From: Azolla caroliniana
Taxonomy: Eukaryota > Polypodiophyta
Length of the DNA stretch: 64,000 bases
Assembly: GCA_043228905.1 (NCBI GenBank)
Contig: JBHGNT010000001.1
Location: 310,001-374,000 of the forward strand
Reading direction: 5' to 3'
The notes beneath the pieces are model-generated. The model made no database searches and was not told where the DNA came from. It saw only the letters and a program-made list of their open reading frames with translations. A program made the translations under genes and the position numbers. Of this stretch, positions 24,295 to 36,170 are shown one piece after another; positions within the stretch are counted from its first letter, which is position 1, and each line of letters begins with the position of its first letter.

Positions 24295-24989
24295 GAGAGT
24301 TGATTCCACGTTTGCAACTCTTGAATTCAACCATATTTGTATTTATTGACAATTGTATCATATAACTGTTTGAGCTTCTTTGAGAATTACTCATAAGATT
24401 TTGTAGTGCAATTTTATGTAGATCTTAGTATGTCAAATTTAATTAATTCTTCAACTATTCACCAAATGTACCCTTGCTTTTTCATGGTCCATTGCAAGTT
24501 TGGTTGAGCTAATGCTCAAGTCATTGTTCTCTATTGATGAGCAAATCTACTCATGTATTTGAATGCATACATAAATATGCAATGCTATACTTTGAGCATT
24601 AAACAACTAGTGCTTCTATGTGTCCATAGAAGGAGATATCTCTTCTATTAGTATTGAAATCAATGCTTTGTGTTTGAATTTGATATTGTCATGAAGAATT
24701 TGCTCGTTTGCAACACTTGATCGTGTGCTTGTTGAAGTTTTAATGATCTAATTATCATTATTTAGATTAGACAAGGGCGAGACTCACATTTTGATGGTCA
24801 TCTATCAAACTACAAAGCTGTTAGGATGTGTATATTGGAACAATATTTTTGGAATATAATGCCAATATTGGTGGTCATGTCATTCTTTGAATTCTTGGCG
24901 GAGACTCGAGAGATGGAAATGAAAATCTAGGATTGTATTGTTAATGTTTGAATTTCAAGGAAGCTTTTGATATGATTCCCTAACACGAT
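24295..24989. other. ALMT 3' flank, no gene seen
   Basis: AT-rich sequence between the ALMT stop and the Copia-1 target duplication. It presumably contains the ALMT 3' UTR and polyadenylation region. No other feature was seen. Confidence 0.5.
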
Positions 24990-24994
24990 CTTTG

Positions 24995-25166
24995 TGTCGA
25001 ATACATGTGTATAATGGACGTATTCACACTATCCCGTTTTGGCCATTTATGTAATTAGCATAAAGGGTAGTTGCCCTAAGTTGGTCACTATATATAGTGA
25101 CCTTGTAACCTCTTTGTGAGGTTGGTTGTTGTATTCTAGTTTATGCAATAGAAAGACTCTTTTGTG

Positions 25167-25201
<35 letters not shown>

Positions 25202-25286
25202 AACGACCTACATTCTGTCATTCACAGGGAATAAACAGGAATCGAGTGCTTCTTGATCTTCCGCACAGACGACATTGCTTCCAACA
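24995..25286 (+). repeat. 5' LTR of Copia-1
   Basis: 292 bp, TG...CA ends. A TATA core sits in a perfect 20-bp palindrome (25083-25102, GGTCACTATATATAGTGACC). A CT microsatellite of about 31 nt lies near 25167-25197. Confidence 0.95.
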
Positions 25287-25862
25287 TCTGGTATCAGAGC
25301 CTGCACAGTAGTCGGTCCTTCAATCCGCTGTCGGTCGTCGTCTCTGCATTCGGTTTCCTGCGTCATTCGAAGAAAGAGAGAAGAAGAACGAAAACGAGGT
25401 TTGCACCTCATCGCGTTAGATCCCCTTGCTTGGAGTAAGCCAGCAGGTTGTACTCTGTCCCTTGTGATCGTAACCGCTCGAGGTGAAATCCCCTTGTGCA
25501 ACTTTGACAACAACCCAAATTCGTGCTTCATCTGGCTGATCGACATTCGGGAGGATCACTCGGATCCGTCTCTCTCGTCGCTGCAGTCACCCGAAGCCGA
25601 ATCGGTCCAGATAATCGGTTTCAATAATCGGTATTCGGCACATATATCCGAAGCGAACCGGGCTCACTCCGACTCGGCAACATTCGGGAAGACCAGTCGG
25701 TTCTGTCCCTCAAGTTACCGGAGTCAATTCGAGCAAGTTCCGAAGCCGAACCGACTCGGGTTCAAATCCGACTAGAACGATATCGGGTGAGCCAACCGGC
25801 TGCACTCCAACAAGATTCGTAGTCAACTCCGAACCGAGCTTCGTCAACCGAAACCGAATTTG

Positions 25863-28800
25863 ATGGCATCAACATCCGGCTCGTCAGAAATGAGTCTACG
25901 CAAGTTCGATGGATCGAACTTCAACTTCTGGAAGGAGCAAATGCAGGACTATCTCATAGTCAAGGGGCAAATCGATCCCATCGAAAATGAAGAACCTCCA
26001 GAAGGATACAAACCAACTGAGTGGCAAAAGCTGGACAGAATCGTCCGCGCCACGATTCGGATGCACCTATCGGAATCGGTATACTTTACGGTGCAATCGT
26101 GTACGACAGCATTCGAACTGTGGAAAACACTGTCGGACACTTACGAAAAGAAGGTCGCCGCAACGAAGATGTTTCTGATCCGGCGCCTCTACAACTTGCG
26201 GATGAAAGAATCCGATTCGGTTCAAGCACACCTCAATGAGTACGAAAGCATAAGCTCCCAAATCTCGTCACAGGGGACGGCAATCGAGGATGAACTCAGA
26301 GCAATGATACTCATGAGCAGCCTTCCCTCATCATGGGAAACTTTCGTCACAACCGTGTGCAACGCGTCAACCACGGCTGTTAAATACTCCGAAGTCACGA
26401 GCGCAATCCTGACTGAAGCAGCTCGGAGAAAGTCTTTTGCCAAAGACTCAACAGACGACGCTTATGTAGTACAAGGTTCGACAGACCGATCGAACATACG
26501 AGGACGAGATTCCTCACGGCCGCCGAACAATCAGCGAAGACGGAGCCAGTCACGGGATAACCGAATCTGCAACTATTGCAAGAAACCCGGACACATCAAA
26601 GCCGACTGCCGCGCACTCAAGAACAAGAACAACAAGAAGAGTGGCCGGCATGAGGAGATCAATTACGTCAGCTTCTCGGCTGATGTACTACCGGACGACC
26701 CGAATATACTATCAATCGAAAATCCAGTCGGCTCAGAAGTTCTGCTCACGACTGAAGAATCGAGCACATGGCTCTTGGATTCGGGTGCGTCATTTCATGT
26801 GACTCCTCATCGGTCCCAATTTCGGCAATATACGATCCGTCACTCCGACTCAGTTCGGGTCGGCAACTCACAACACTGTGACATCATCGGAATCGGCACA
26901 GTAGAGCTCAACCTTGCAGGTGGCTCTACACTTGTACTCCACAATGTCCGACATGTACCCGAGCTCTCAAGGCCATTGATCTCAGTCGGACAACTAGATG
27001 AAGACGGCATTCGTGCCGGCTTTTCTTCGGGAGGGTGGACACTCCACAGGGGGAACCTCCTGCTTGCTAGAGGACCCAAGATACACTCACTGTATCCGTT
27101 ACATGTTACGCTCAGAGAGGGTAACCTGTTTTTGGTGGATATTCCTGTGTCATCATTATGGCACCGAAGACTGGGACACCTCAGCAAGGCCGGCATCACG
27201 CACCTATCTAGAGCCGGATACATCCCCAAACTCTCCTTCTCGGACCATCAATTTTGCGAGCACTGCCAGTATGGCAAACAAGCAGCCGCATCACACCCGA
27301 CATCAGCACCAAGAGAAACGAGACCTCTCGACTTAGTCCATTCGGACGTCTGTGGCCCAATGCCGCATCAGTCTCTAGGCGGTGCATCTTACTTCGTCAC
27401 TTTTATTGACGATTCGACTCGAAAAGTGTGGGCTTATCCAATTCGCACCAAAGATCGGGTCTTCTCGATCTTCACCGATTGGCTCGCTATGGTGGAAAAT
27501 CAAACCGACCGAAAGTTGAAATGCCTTCGGACCGACAATGGGGGAGAGTTCAAATCAGAAGAATTCGTCAAATTCTGCCGACAACGCGGCATCCGACGTG
27601 AATTTATGGCACCACACAGTCCGGAGCAAAACGGGATTGCAGAGCGAATGAATCGGACAATCCAAGAACGGATAGTTTCCATGCTCCAACACTCCGAACT
27701 GTCGGATGGCTTCTGGGCAGAGGCTCTACTCACGGCAGTACACATAATCAATATGTCGCCAAGTAGACCTCTAGGACTTCAAATTCCTCAGGAACTATGG
27801 ATCGGCAGCAAGCCGAATTACGACAAGCTGAGGATCTTCGGATGCGAGGCGTACGCCCTCATTCCGAAAGATGATCGCCGAAAACTTGCACCTCCGTCCA
27901 GGAAATGCATTTTCCTTGGATATGGATCAGACGGCGAAATGGGATACCGACTCTGGGACCCCGAACGCAGACAAATCGTTCGAAGTTCGGACGTTGTGTT
28001 CAACGAGTCGGCTATGAATCCATCAGTCGAAAAACCGATCGAAGTCCGAAGGGTAACATTCTCCGATGTGCCGACCCTTCAAGAAGGCCCCGCTCTCAAC
28101 ACACGGTCAGCTTCACGGGTAGCTGAACCTTATACTACCGACTCGGACAACTCTGACTCGGCACAGCCGAATGTTTCGGTTTCGGACCATCCGACCTCGA
28201 TACCTGATGCGACCAGTCCAATCATACCTCGACGATCCGAGAGACTGTCGCAACCTCCGGAGAGGTATTCTCTTGGAATTTTCTTCACCGACGCCGGCGA
28301 ACCGACGTCTTACGAAGAAGCATCGACATCTGTCGATTCGGCCACCTGGCATCTGGCGATGGAGTCGGAAATGCACTCCATTCGGGCAAACAAGACTTGG
28401 GATTTGGTCGAATTACCGAGGAACCGACGTGCTCTTCCTTGCAAGTGGGTCTATCGACTAAAAGAGACGTCTGATTCGACCACCCCAAAGTACAAGGCCA
28501 GATTGGTTGCGAAGGGCTTCCGACAAGAATATGGCGTCGACTTCGACGAGATTTTTTCACCAGTGGTGAAAATGACAACCCTTCGTTTTCTGCTCGGCGT
28601 CGTGGCAGCCGACAACCTGGAGCTGATTCAGCTAGATGTCAAAACAGCCTTCCTCCATGGTGATCTCGAGGAGGAAATTTATATGGAGCAGCCAAAAGGC
28701 TTCGTGGCACCTGGCCAAGAACATCTAGTCTGCCGACTCAGGAAGAGTCTATACGGCCTCAAACAGGCACCGCGACAATGGTACAAGAAGTTCGACGACT

Positions 28801-29876
28801 TCATCCAATCGATCGGCTTCTCAAAAAGCGATGAGGACCATTGTCTCTTTACCAACACAGCTCAAGATGGATCACCCATCTTCCTCATCATTTACGTGGA
28901 CGACATGCTAATTTCTGGACGCCACTCGGGCGAACTTGCCGATCTCGTTCGGCAACTGCGGTTGAAGTTTGCCATGAAGGACCTCGGTCCGGCACGACAC
29001 ATACTCGGCATGAAGATTAGTCGGCATCGCGATCAACGACATCTTTTTTTGTCTCAGACCGACTACATCGGACGTGTCTTGGAACGCTTCAACATGCAAT
29101 CAGCCAAATCTGCTTCAACCCCGCTCCCCATGAATCTTCGGCTCTCTCAGCGAGACTGCCCGACATCCGGTCCGGAGGGGGAAGATATGAAGTCGGTACC
29201 GTATGCACCGGCAGTCGGCTCCCTTATGTACCTGATGGTCGCGACACGGCCTGATATTTCTCACGCCGTAGGAGTCGTCAGCAGATTTATGCACAATCCT
29301 GGCCGATCGCATTGGAACGCAGTCAAGCATGTGTTCAGATATCTGGCTGGCACAAAAGATCACGGCATTCTTTTCGGTTCGAACCGAACCTCAGGCGTAG
29401 TCGGTTACACCGACTCGGACTTCGCCGTCTGTATAGACAGTCGGAAATCAACAACCGGATACTGCTTCAAATTCGGCAATGGAGCAATCTCGTGGAAGTC
29501 GAAACTTCAGGAATGCACAGCGACCTCAACGACCGAAGCAGAATATGTAGCTGCGTCCGACGCAGCAAAAGAAGCCTTATGGCTTGGTCGGCTGGCGCAC
29601 ACGTTTCGACAAGTCGACCATGACTCGGCTCCAGTTGTCTACAGCGACAGTCAAGGTGCTGTTGCCTTGTCGAAAAATCCGGTTCACCACAACGCCTCCA
29701 AGCATATCGACGTTCGATATCACTTCGTTCGGGACTGCGTCATCTCAGGGAAAATCGGTCTAGAGAAAATATCCACAACCGACAATGTCGCAGATGGAAT
29801 GACCAAGTGTCTTTCGGCAGACCGTTTTCGGTCTCTTCGGCATCAGATGGGCGTAACGACAAACCAGTCCGGTTAG
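25863..29876 (+). CDS. Copia-1 gag-pol polyprotein, 1337 aa
   Basis: Retrotransposon polyprotein. ATG 25863 is chosen as the first in-frame ATG after the primer site. Order of domains: Gag (UBN2-like, about residues 10-190, starting at SLRKFDGSNFNFW); zinc knuckle CNYCKKPGHIKADC at about 236-249; aspartic protease WLLDSGASFHVTP at about 303; GAG-pre-integrase with HRRLGHLS and CEHCQYGKQ at about 434-474; integrase core with HSDVCG, RTDNGGEF and SPEQNGIAERMN (D,D,E); reverse transcriptase with KARLVAKGF, LDVKTAFLHGDL and YVDDM at about 1011; RNase H with GYTDSDF and TSTTEAEYVAASDAAKEALW. No stop or frameshift is visible. The length is usual for a single-frame Copia element. Position and LTR identity suggest it can still move; expression is not shown by sequence. 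Confidence 0.96.
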   Translation: MASTSGSSEMSLRKFDGSNFNFWKEQMQDYLIVKGQIDPIENEEPPEGYKPTEWQKLDRIVRATIRMHLSESVYFTVQSCTTAFELWKTLSDTYEKKVAATKMFLIRRLYNLRMKESDSVQAHLNEYESISSQISSQGTAIEDELRAMILMSSLPSSWETFVTTVCNASTTAVKYSEVTSAILTEAARRKSFAKDSTDDAYVVQGSTDRSNIRGRDSSRPPNNQRRRSQSRDNRICNYCKKPGHIKADCRALKNKNNKKSGRHEEINYVSFSADVLPDDPNILSIENPVGSEVLLTTEESSTWLLDSGASFHVTPHRSQFRQYTIRHSDSVRVGNSQHCDIIGIGTVELNLAGGSTLVLHNVRHVPELSRPLISVGQLDEDGIRAGFSSGGWTLHRGNLLLARGPKIHSLYPLHVTLREGNLFLVDIPVSSLWHRRLGHLSKAGITHLSRAGYIPKLSFSDHQFCEHCQYGKQAAASHPTSAPRETRPLDLVHSDVCGPMPHQSLGGASYFVTFIDDSTRKVWAYPIRTKDRVFSIFTDWLAMVENQTDRKLKCLRTDNGGEFKSEEFVKFCRQRGIRREFMAPHSPEQNGIAERMNRTIQERIVSMLQHSELSDGFWAEALLTAVHIINMSPSRPLGLQIPQELWIGSKPNYDKLRIFGCEAYALIPKDDRRKLAPPSRKCIFLGYGSDGEMGYRLWDPERRQIVRSSDVVFNESAMNPSVEKPIEVRRVTFSDVPTLQEGPALNTRSASRVAEPYTTDSDNSDSAQPNVSVSDHPTSIPDATSPIIPRRSERLSQPPERYSLGIFFTDAGEPTSYEEASTSVDSATWHLAMESEMHSIRANKTWDLVELPRNRRALPCKWVYRLKETSDSTTPKYKARLVAKGFRQEYGVDFDEIFSPVVKMTTLRFLLGVVAADNLELIQLDVKTAFLHGDLEEEIYMEQPKGFVAPGQEHLVCRLRKSLYGLKQAPRQWYKKFDDFIQSIGFSKSDEDHCLFTNTAQDGSPIFLIIYVDDMLISGRHSGELADLVRQLRLKFAMKDLGPARHILGMKISRHRDQRHLFLSQTDYIGRVLERFNMQSAKSASTPLPMNLRLSQRDCPTSGPEGEDMKSVPYAPAVGSLMYLMVATRPDISHAVGVVSRFMHNPGRSHWNAVKHVFRYLAGTKDHGILFGSNRTSGVVGYTDSDFAVCIDSRKSTTGYCFKFGNGAISWKSKLQECTATSTTEAEYVAASDAAKEALWLGRLAHTFRQVDHDSAPVVYSDSQGAVALSKNPVHHNASKHIDVRYHFVRDCVISGKIGLEKISTTDNVADGMTKCLSADRFRSLRHQMGVTTNQSG

Positions 29877-30069
29877 AGCCGGACACAGAGCAGGATGGTT
29901 CCCGACAACCGACATCAGTTCCTTAATGATCGGCTTCAACTGTTCCGACCCGACCAGTTCGGTCTTCTGCCTTCGGACCCTGCCGACTCGAACAAAGCTG
30001 ATATGTCCGAGAACCTAAGTCTATACCTGTAATCTTAGATAACCCATGTATACGCCCATTACGGGGGAG

Positions 30070-30241
30070 TGTCGAATACATGTGTATAATGGACGTATTC
30101 ACACTATCCCGTTTTGGCCATTTATGTAATTAGCATAAAGGGTAGTTGCCCTAAGTTGGTCACTATATATAGTGACCTTGTAACCTCTTTGTGAGGTTGG
30201 TTGTTGTATTCTAGTTTATGCAATAGAAAGACTCTTTTGTG

Positions 30242-30276
<35 letters not shown>

Positions 30277-30361
30277 AACGACCTACATTCTGTCATTCAC
30301 AGGGAATAAACAGGAATCGAGTGCTTCTTGATCTTCCGCACAGACGACATTGCTTCCAACA
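30070..30361 (+). repeat. 3' LTR of Copia-1
   Basis: 292 bp, same sequence as the 5' LTR by eye. It carries the same TATA palindrome at 30158-30177. Preceded by CCCATTACGGGGGAG (polypurine tract). Confidence 0.95.
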
Positions 30362-33306
30362 CTTTGGATACAAAGTGAAGAACTTGAAGTGTCAATTTTG
30401 CATACAAGACAGGATTGATTTTGGAGTGATGGGTTTGATTTGTGTGCGAATAATAGCCGAGCACACCTAGTGTGTTGAAGACTTCATCACATTACTAGTG
30501 TAAAATGAATAATCGAAGGTAAACATGGTTTACAACATTACATCATGTTCACTACCTGGCGGAGACTTATACTCAAGAGCACCATCATATTGTTAAGGAC
30601 GTTGTGTATTCTCTTCTTCCAAGTCTAATTAACTACTAAGGATTGTAACCATTAGGACTAAGTATATAAACGTGATCAAAGGTGACCATATCTCCACAAT
30701 ATATGCCTCCTCTGTCCTTTCCTTCCAAGGGTTGAATACAACTACTAACTGTTTTGATTGGGTTAATAAGCCCTCTTGCATAATCCATCCAAAACTAACT
30801 GTTGTGTGTGTGCATGGTCAATATTGTGGGTTGATTTGTCCACCTTGGGGTACTTGGTGTATTCTTACACATCTTTTGTTTGAGTGCTAGTAAGTCAACC
30901 TTTTTAGGTGGTCAATGCACAATATAGTTTCTCTAGTCCAATGAGTAGCAACAAGAGGATGTGAATATCATGCAACAATTCCACTATAGTTAACAATCCA
31001 CACACATCCTTTGTGATTGACAAAGTCTAGGAGGTTTCAATAGTGATGTCTATAATATACCCTTTCAAAGAATATGTTATGTCTCGCACATTCCAACTTG
31101 TTCGACCATGCCCAACGTCAACTCTCCACTTGATCTAACAACGATACATACAAAACTGATGGCTTGTTCAAACATCATCGATATCCACATTCGTGAACCC
31201 ACCCACCCATCACTAATTGTGGCAATGGAGGACAATGCGATGCCATTTCCTTTATGGTACCTCCTTCCTCTAGATTTGGTATGATGTAGATCTCATGACT
31301 AAGATTGTTAAAATATGAATTACAACTCAAGATGGCCCATGGCATCCAAAGATCATATGATGGTGAGAGAAAATGAGAGAGTCAACCTTTGTTCATAATT
31401 AAGTTGGGATAAAACCAACAATAGAGCAACTTCCAATGTTTCTTGAAAAGCCAACGATTCTCCTCTAAATAGAAGCTCGAAAAATGCTCCAACATTAACT
31501 AGATATTCACATTGATAGATTCCCCTTTTTTGCTATGAACCTTAGGTTGACCATGTCCCCAAGAACATAAGCAAGTAAATCGAGGTAAAAGTCATTGAAA
31601 ATTTAATTATTACATTGGTTGAAATTGTTGGCATTTGCATATACGTCTCAACTGGCACTTATTGCATATACACATAAATCGGTGTACTTGTAGACAACCA
31701 ACCTTTCAAGCAAAAGAGAAAAGTTGTGACATGCAATTTGACATTACGTCTGAACCGAGAAAGTTAGGGAGACATTCCCCTCCATCTAGAGTCTACCATT
31801 GGAAACCTTCATGACATAATAAAGTATTTAAATAGTTGAAGGTAAATCTCATGCCTTTTTGTTGGGCCCCATGTATTTCCATTGTTTTGGATCCTCTAAT
31901 GTTCTCTCCATTACATAAAAAATGGTTTTCAACCAAGGCTTACTTGTTTTGGGCTTTATTTTGATGTCGAACCTCAATCGATGCATATATTTCAAAACAA
32001 ACATTTGAATTCATTGAGTTGCTTGGTTATAATTAATTACATTTTCAAAAACAATTTTGAGTATGGAGTGGGTCATTTTGTTTTAGAAACCACAATATGC
32101 TAGTTTGATCTTCTACAAATTTATTTATGATTATCAATATTCTTGTTTTGTTATATTACACATTCAGTTTGACCTTGATAGTGCATGTACGCTTTCAATT
32201 TGGACAACTCATGGAAAGGCAATCGGCCCTTTCTAACCTCCCCAAAAACTCAACCCTCAATGATCTATACGTGCACAGCAAGATTCGGTTTGGAAGAATT
32301 GGTATAATGATATACAATTGTCATAGTTGCAAGCAAATTCATTCTAGACATGATCATTCTTGGACCAATGTGGCATTTACTACATTTCTTTACTTCCCAA
32401 ATTTCTGAATGCATGCATAAACATTGTTCAACATGTGACCAGTATATCCATGATACATCCAAGTGCTTCACTAATCAAATGAATCGTGCTTAGTTTAAAA
32501 TTGAAATAAGATGCTCATACTTAAAACAGCATAGGCTAGGTCTCCTACATCAAAATATTTCTATAAAATAGATTAACATCCTACATTTTATTTGACAGAC
32601 ATCAATACTATGGTTTTCTGTAGTTTACCTACTGTCATATATAAAATAATCGACAATGATAGCCTTTTCATAATCTCCTAAACATGCTTCACCGCAGTGA
32701 TATATTCCATCATTGGTGATAAACTTGAAAAACGCTTAGAAGTAAAACGAAAAACACCATCCAATGTACTAAAAACGTTACAAACCAGATCCAGAATTAC
32801 GAACCATTCCTTCCATCATTCATTCGTGATTTACTTGAAAAAAGCATACAAGCAAAAACGAAAAACATCATCCAATGTACTAAAAGATGTTATAAACCAG
32901 TTATAGGATTTCAATGGAAGCCTAATAGTCACTAAATGTCTTGTTTTTTTGTTCTTCACGAAAAGTAGGGTATGATTGATACTACAATGCAACAACTATT
33001 AATGATGATAGTAGAGGCTGGACAAAATAGCTACTACACGCAGCTATGGGATAGCTACACTTTCCGAATCCAGACAATTAATTCTCCTGCAATGTCATCA
33101 TGGGAATGGAAAGCATGAAGAAAAACCTTGCTTACTAATTCTCAAAGCTCGTATACACAGCCAGGATATGCCTTGAAGAAGTTAGGTCCTAGTCCAACAC
33201 AAGGCTGTGGTACTATTACTACTTTACAGAACCAGAACAAAACAAGTTCTACCATTGATTCACCAAAGTCTTACAATTGATTGATCAAAGTTTCACCATT
33301 CATTGT
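30362..33306. other. Intergenic, no gene seen
   Basis: AT-rich sequence between Copia-1 and the 3' end of the TOG gene. Besides the 110-bp duplication near 32711-32903, no coding pattern was found; open frames are under 100 codons and unrelated to known families. Confidence 0.55.
32711..32903. repeat. Imperfect tandem duplication, 110-bp spacing
   Basis: CATTGGTGATAAACTTGAAAAA...CCATCCAATGTACTAAAA from 32711 recurs from 32821 as CATTCGTGATTTACTTGAAAAA...CATCCAATGTACTAAAA with several substitutions. Confidence 0.8.
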
Positions 33307-35494
33307 TCAATTGGCAGCAATGACACAGGTAGCTCGCAATACAGCAAGAGCGGTACCAGGAGGGAGTTGCCGTTGACAAAATTGCTCCCATTGCTCAGGT
33401 TGATTACTCTCGTTAGCTTCTTCAATCTCTTTAGGCTCTTCAAGTTCGTGAGATGGTTGTTTTGGTTGCTCAATTACTGTTAGATCTTGCAAGCATTGGT
33501 GTTGATCGTGAGCTTCTCGGATAACCATAACTAGCTGTCGGGCTGCTTCTCGAGCTTCAGGTAACTGATCATTCAGCTGCGATGCCCCCATCTTAATAAG
33601 AGTTTCAAGACCAAAATCTTTGATACCTTTAACTCCCTGCCAATTTCCACATTTTGGTCAAGGTCTTGAGGTTTCATCTCATTGTGAGCATCATACTACA
33701 TATGAAATTCCATGAAATAATGGGTGAATCTACCAGAACATGCAACTTACTGTCATAACGAATAATGGCACAAGATTTCATGTCAAATTTACTCGCACAT
33801 CTAAGTGTTCAATTATACTTGATGTACACATTAGCTTCTGGTCATAGACAGTTTTAGAAATATAACTTATCCATCCTATTTTCCCTAACTGAACTGTCAA
33901 ATATTCTCCTCGTGATCAACATCAATGTATGCAACCATAGCTTTTAAGAATGAAAGAGGAGATGGAACCTTACCAGCTTGGAGACACTTCGGCACACACA
34001 AGAAGATGCTTTGGCTCTTACTCGAGGGTTTCGGTGCTCCAAATTAACTTGTAGCTTCAGAAGAAGCTCTTTTGGAGAGATCCATGTCGTCATTGCGACC
34101 AACGCCTTTTCTGCCTCCTCACAAACAAACCTCTTGTCTTGAGAAGCCTTGAGCAGGAGTTGTACCAGCTACAGAAATGGAAGAAACTTCATGTCAAAAA
34201 TATGACCTCTCGCACAGAGAGAAATCAGTGCATCTTTCCTCCATTTTATTCTTCTGCAAGTTAATAACATACCAGATCATCTATGAAATTAAGCATTTGA
34301 TCTTTGAAAGATTTGAAGAAATCTGCGGCTGTCATGATAGCAGTTTTGCAGAGAGCGCTCCTGGGATTCTTCATGGCTTTAACAACCAGTGGAACGACCA
34401 AACCTCTGCATCAACACAAAGAGAACCAGTGTTTACGTCAGTCTAATGTGTATATTCAAAGTAGACACGACAATTTAGAATGGTTTGGAAAATACAGGAT
34501 ATGAGCCATTGAAGCTGTGTGGAAAATCGCTATTTGTCTGGTGCAATTCAGTGCCTCGGTAACAGAAACCCAATCTTTTGAGTCCAAACGCTGTGGTAAT
34601 GTCTGCACAGGAGAAGCATTGTAATGTGTATAAGAAGGAGGGACAAAAAGACACAAAGAAAGAATAAGAGATTCACAGAAAGAGAGAAAAACCAAGTTCC
34701 ACGTATATGAGTAATGGCAGATCCACACACAGAGGAGGTCTCAGGAGTAAGAACACAGCATTCCGTAGAATAGAGGTACAGTTCCACGGAGCGTTTGGCA
34801 TGCAGATATAAGGAATGATAGTTGCACAGAATGAAAGAAAGAGATAAATAAATGCCGATTAAAAATCAGAGGGAACGAACAGTGAGAGAGAAACAATGGC
34901 TATACATATGAGAAGAAATAATCCATAGAAGGGTAGAAATGCAGGTATGCATGAGAAACATGAGAACAAGATGCAGCGAGAGGTATAAGACGGAGTATCA
35001 TGACACGCGGATAAGGAAAATAAGTTCTGTAAATCCATATCTGAGAACGTGGTAGAGATCTTCAGATAGAATATACAGCGGTACAAAGCACTGTCCGAAA
35101 AAAGACATCCGGTGGCCACGTGAGAAGAGGAGAATAGTGAGAGAGAGAGAGAGAGAGAGATCATAGGGCTCTAGAAAGTGGAGGAGAGAGACATACATAG
35201 AATGATGAATACCTCAATCAGTTCACAGATGTCTACGTCTCCTTGTAGAGGTTGTAGATCCGAGGAAAGAATGTATTCCGCTTCAGGCGAAGAAGGCTCT
35301 TGGGAAACAAGTCCTGCAGGGAAGGAACAAGAAGGAGTGCGAGGAGCAACGCGATGGCTGCGAACAACCTTGGAACTCCCCTGGCCAGCTGCAGAAGGCT
35401 TCTGCTGATCTAAAAGTGAATCGGCGAAGGAAGAATTCACCATATCCTCCTCCGTCGAGCAGGATCTAGCTACAATGGCGTCACCTTTCGACAT
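33307..35494 (-). CDS. TOG/ARM-repeat (CLASP-N-like) protein, five exons, 348 aa
   Basis: Resembles the short plant ARM-repeat/TOG proteins of the Arabidopsis AT3G01450/AT5G14790 type; TOG domains bind tubulin, so a microtubule role is likely but inferred. Exons, 5' to 3': 35213-35494, 34496-34602, 34273-34405, 33974-34168, 33307-33636 (1047 nt, phases close). The N-terminal 90 residues are Ser-rich and disordered. The TOG region begins QRLDSKDWVSVTEALN, then VVKAMKNPRSALCKTA, FVCEEAEKALVAM, NPRVRAKASSCV and SQLNDQLPEAREAARQL, the helix series of one TOG domain. The tail is Gln/Glu-rich. An upstream in-frame ATG (35563) would add a hydrophobic 23-residue leader not expected in a cytosolic TOG protein, so ATG 35494 is preferred. 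Telo-boxes lie upstream. Confidence 0.88.
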
Positions 35495-36100
35495 GGATCC
35501 GATGATTGATGAGGACAAAAATGGTGGAAGTAAAAATAGGAAAGAAGAAAAGGGAAACGTCACAAGTTGGCTTGCTTGTAGACAGAGAAATATAGCATAG
35601 GTTTGGGTAGGTTTTGATGGAGAAAAAGAAGACGAGCAGATTAGGGTTAGGGTTAGGGTTAGCTTTCAGTACCTATGTCCAGCGTTAGAGTTGTGGTTGT
35701 GAAGGTGGGAGAGGCGTTCGTTTACGGCAGGGACAAAGAAGGTTTGTTGTGGAAGGAGCGAGATTATGTCACAGATTTTTTATTTGGAAAAGCATAGAAG
35801 AAGAAGAAGAAGGAAGAAGGAAGAAGAGACGGAAACCCTAATGTCTCTTCAAGTCTCTTTCACAGAAGAAGATTAGGAAGAAAGGAGAAAGAACAAAAGG
35901 ATCGGAGGAGCCCTAGTGGCTCTGGATCTCTGTCTTCTCGTAGAAGAGGGAAGGAAGGAGAACGAAGATGGGGAATGAAACCCTAAATTTGTGTAGATCT
36001 CTTTCACAGAAGAAGAAGAAGAAGGAAACCCTGAGCTATTTAGATCTCTAATTTCTGCGTCTAGGGTTTAGTAGCTCTGCGTGTATGGACGATGAAGGAT
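35495..36100 (-). promoter_or_regulatory. 5' UTR/promoter of the TOG gene with telo-box motifs
   Basis: On the minus strand, AACCCTAA-type units are tandemly repeated at 35641-35662, about 150 bp upstream of the ATG. Single telo-box-like motifs occur near 35834, 35979 and 36063 in both orientations. In plants such boxes occur in promoters and 5' UTRs of growth- and translation-linked genes. The rest is GAA/AGG-rich. Confidence 0.5.
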
Positions 36101-36170
36101 TTTTAAGTTGCGGTCGCGGTCGCCGTCGCCGTCTCAGGAACTGGAACTGGTTCCAAAGACCCCCCCCCCT

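Larger units (their letters stand above)
24995..30361 (+). mobile_element. Copia-1: intact Ty1/copia LTR retrotransposon
   Basis: 5,367 bp. Flanked by a perfect 5-bp target duplication CTTTG (24990-24994 and 30362-30366). LTRs of 292 bp each (24995-25286, 30070-30361), TGTCGAAT...CCAACA, with no difference found by eye, including the CT microsatellite length. The primer site TGGTATCAGAGC (25289-25300) fits initiator tRNA-Met. The polypurine tract GGGGGAG abuts the 3' LTR. One uninterrupted gag-pol frame lies inside. All features of an autonomous, very recently inserted copy are present. Confidence 0.96.

Noticed and set aside
35641-35662. Interstitial telomere array
   Set aside because: Only about 3.7 units, TTAGGG spacing rather than plant TTTAGGG; better read as telo-boxes.
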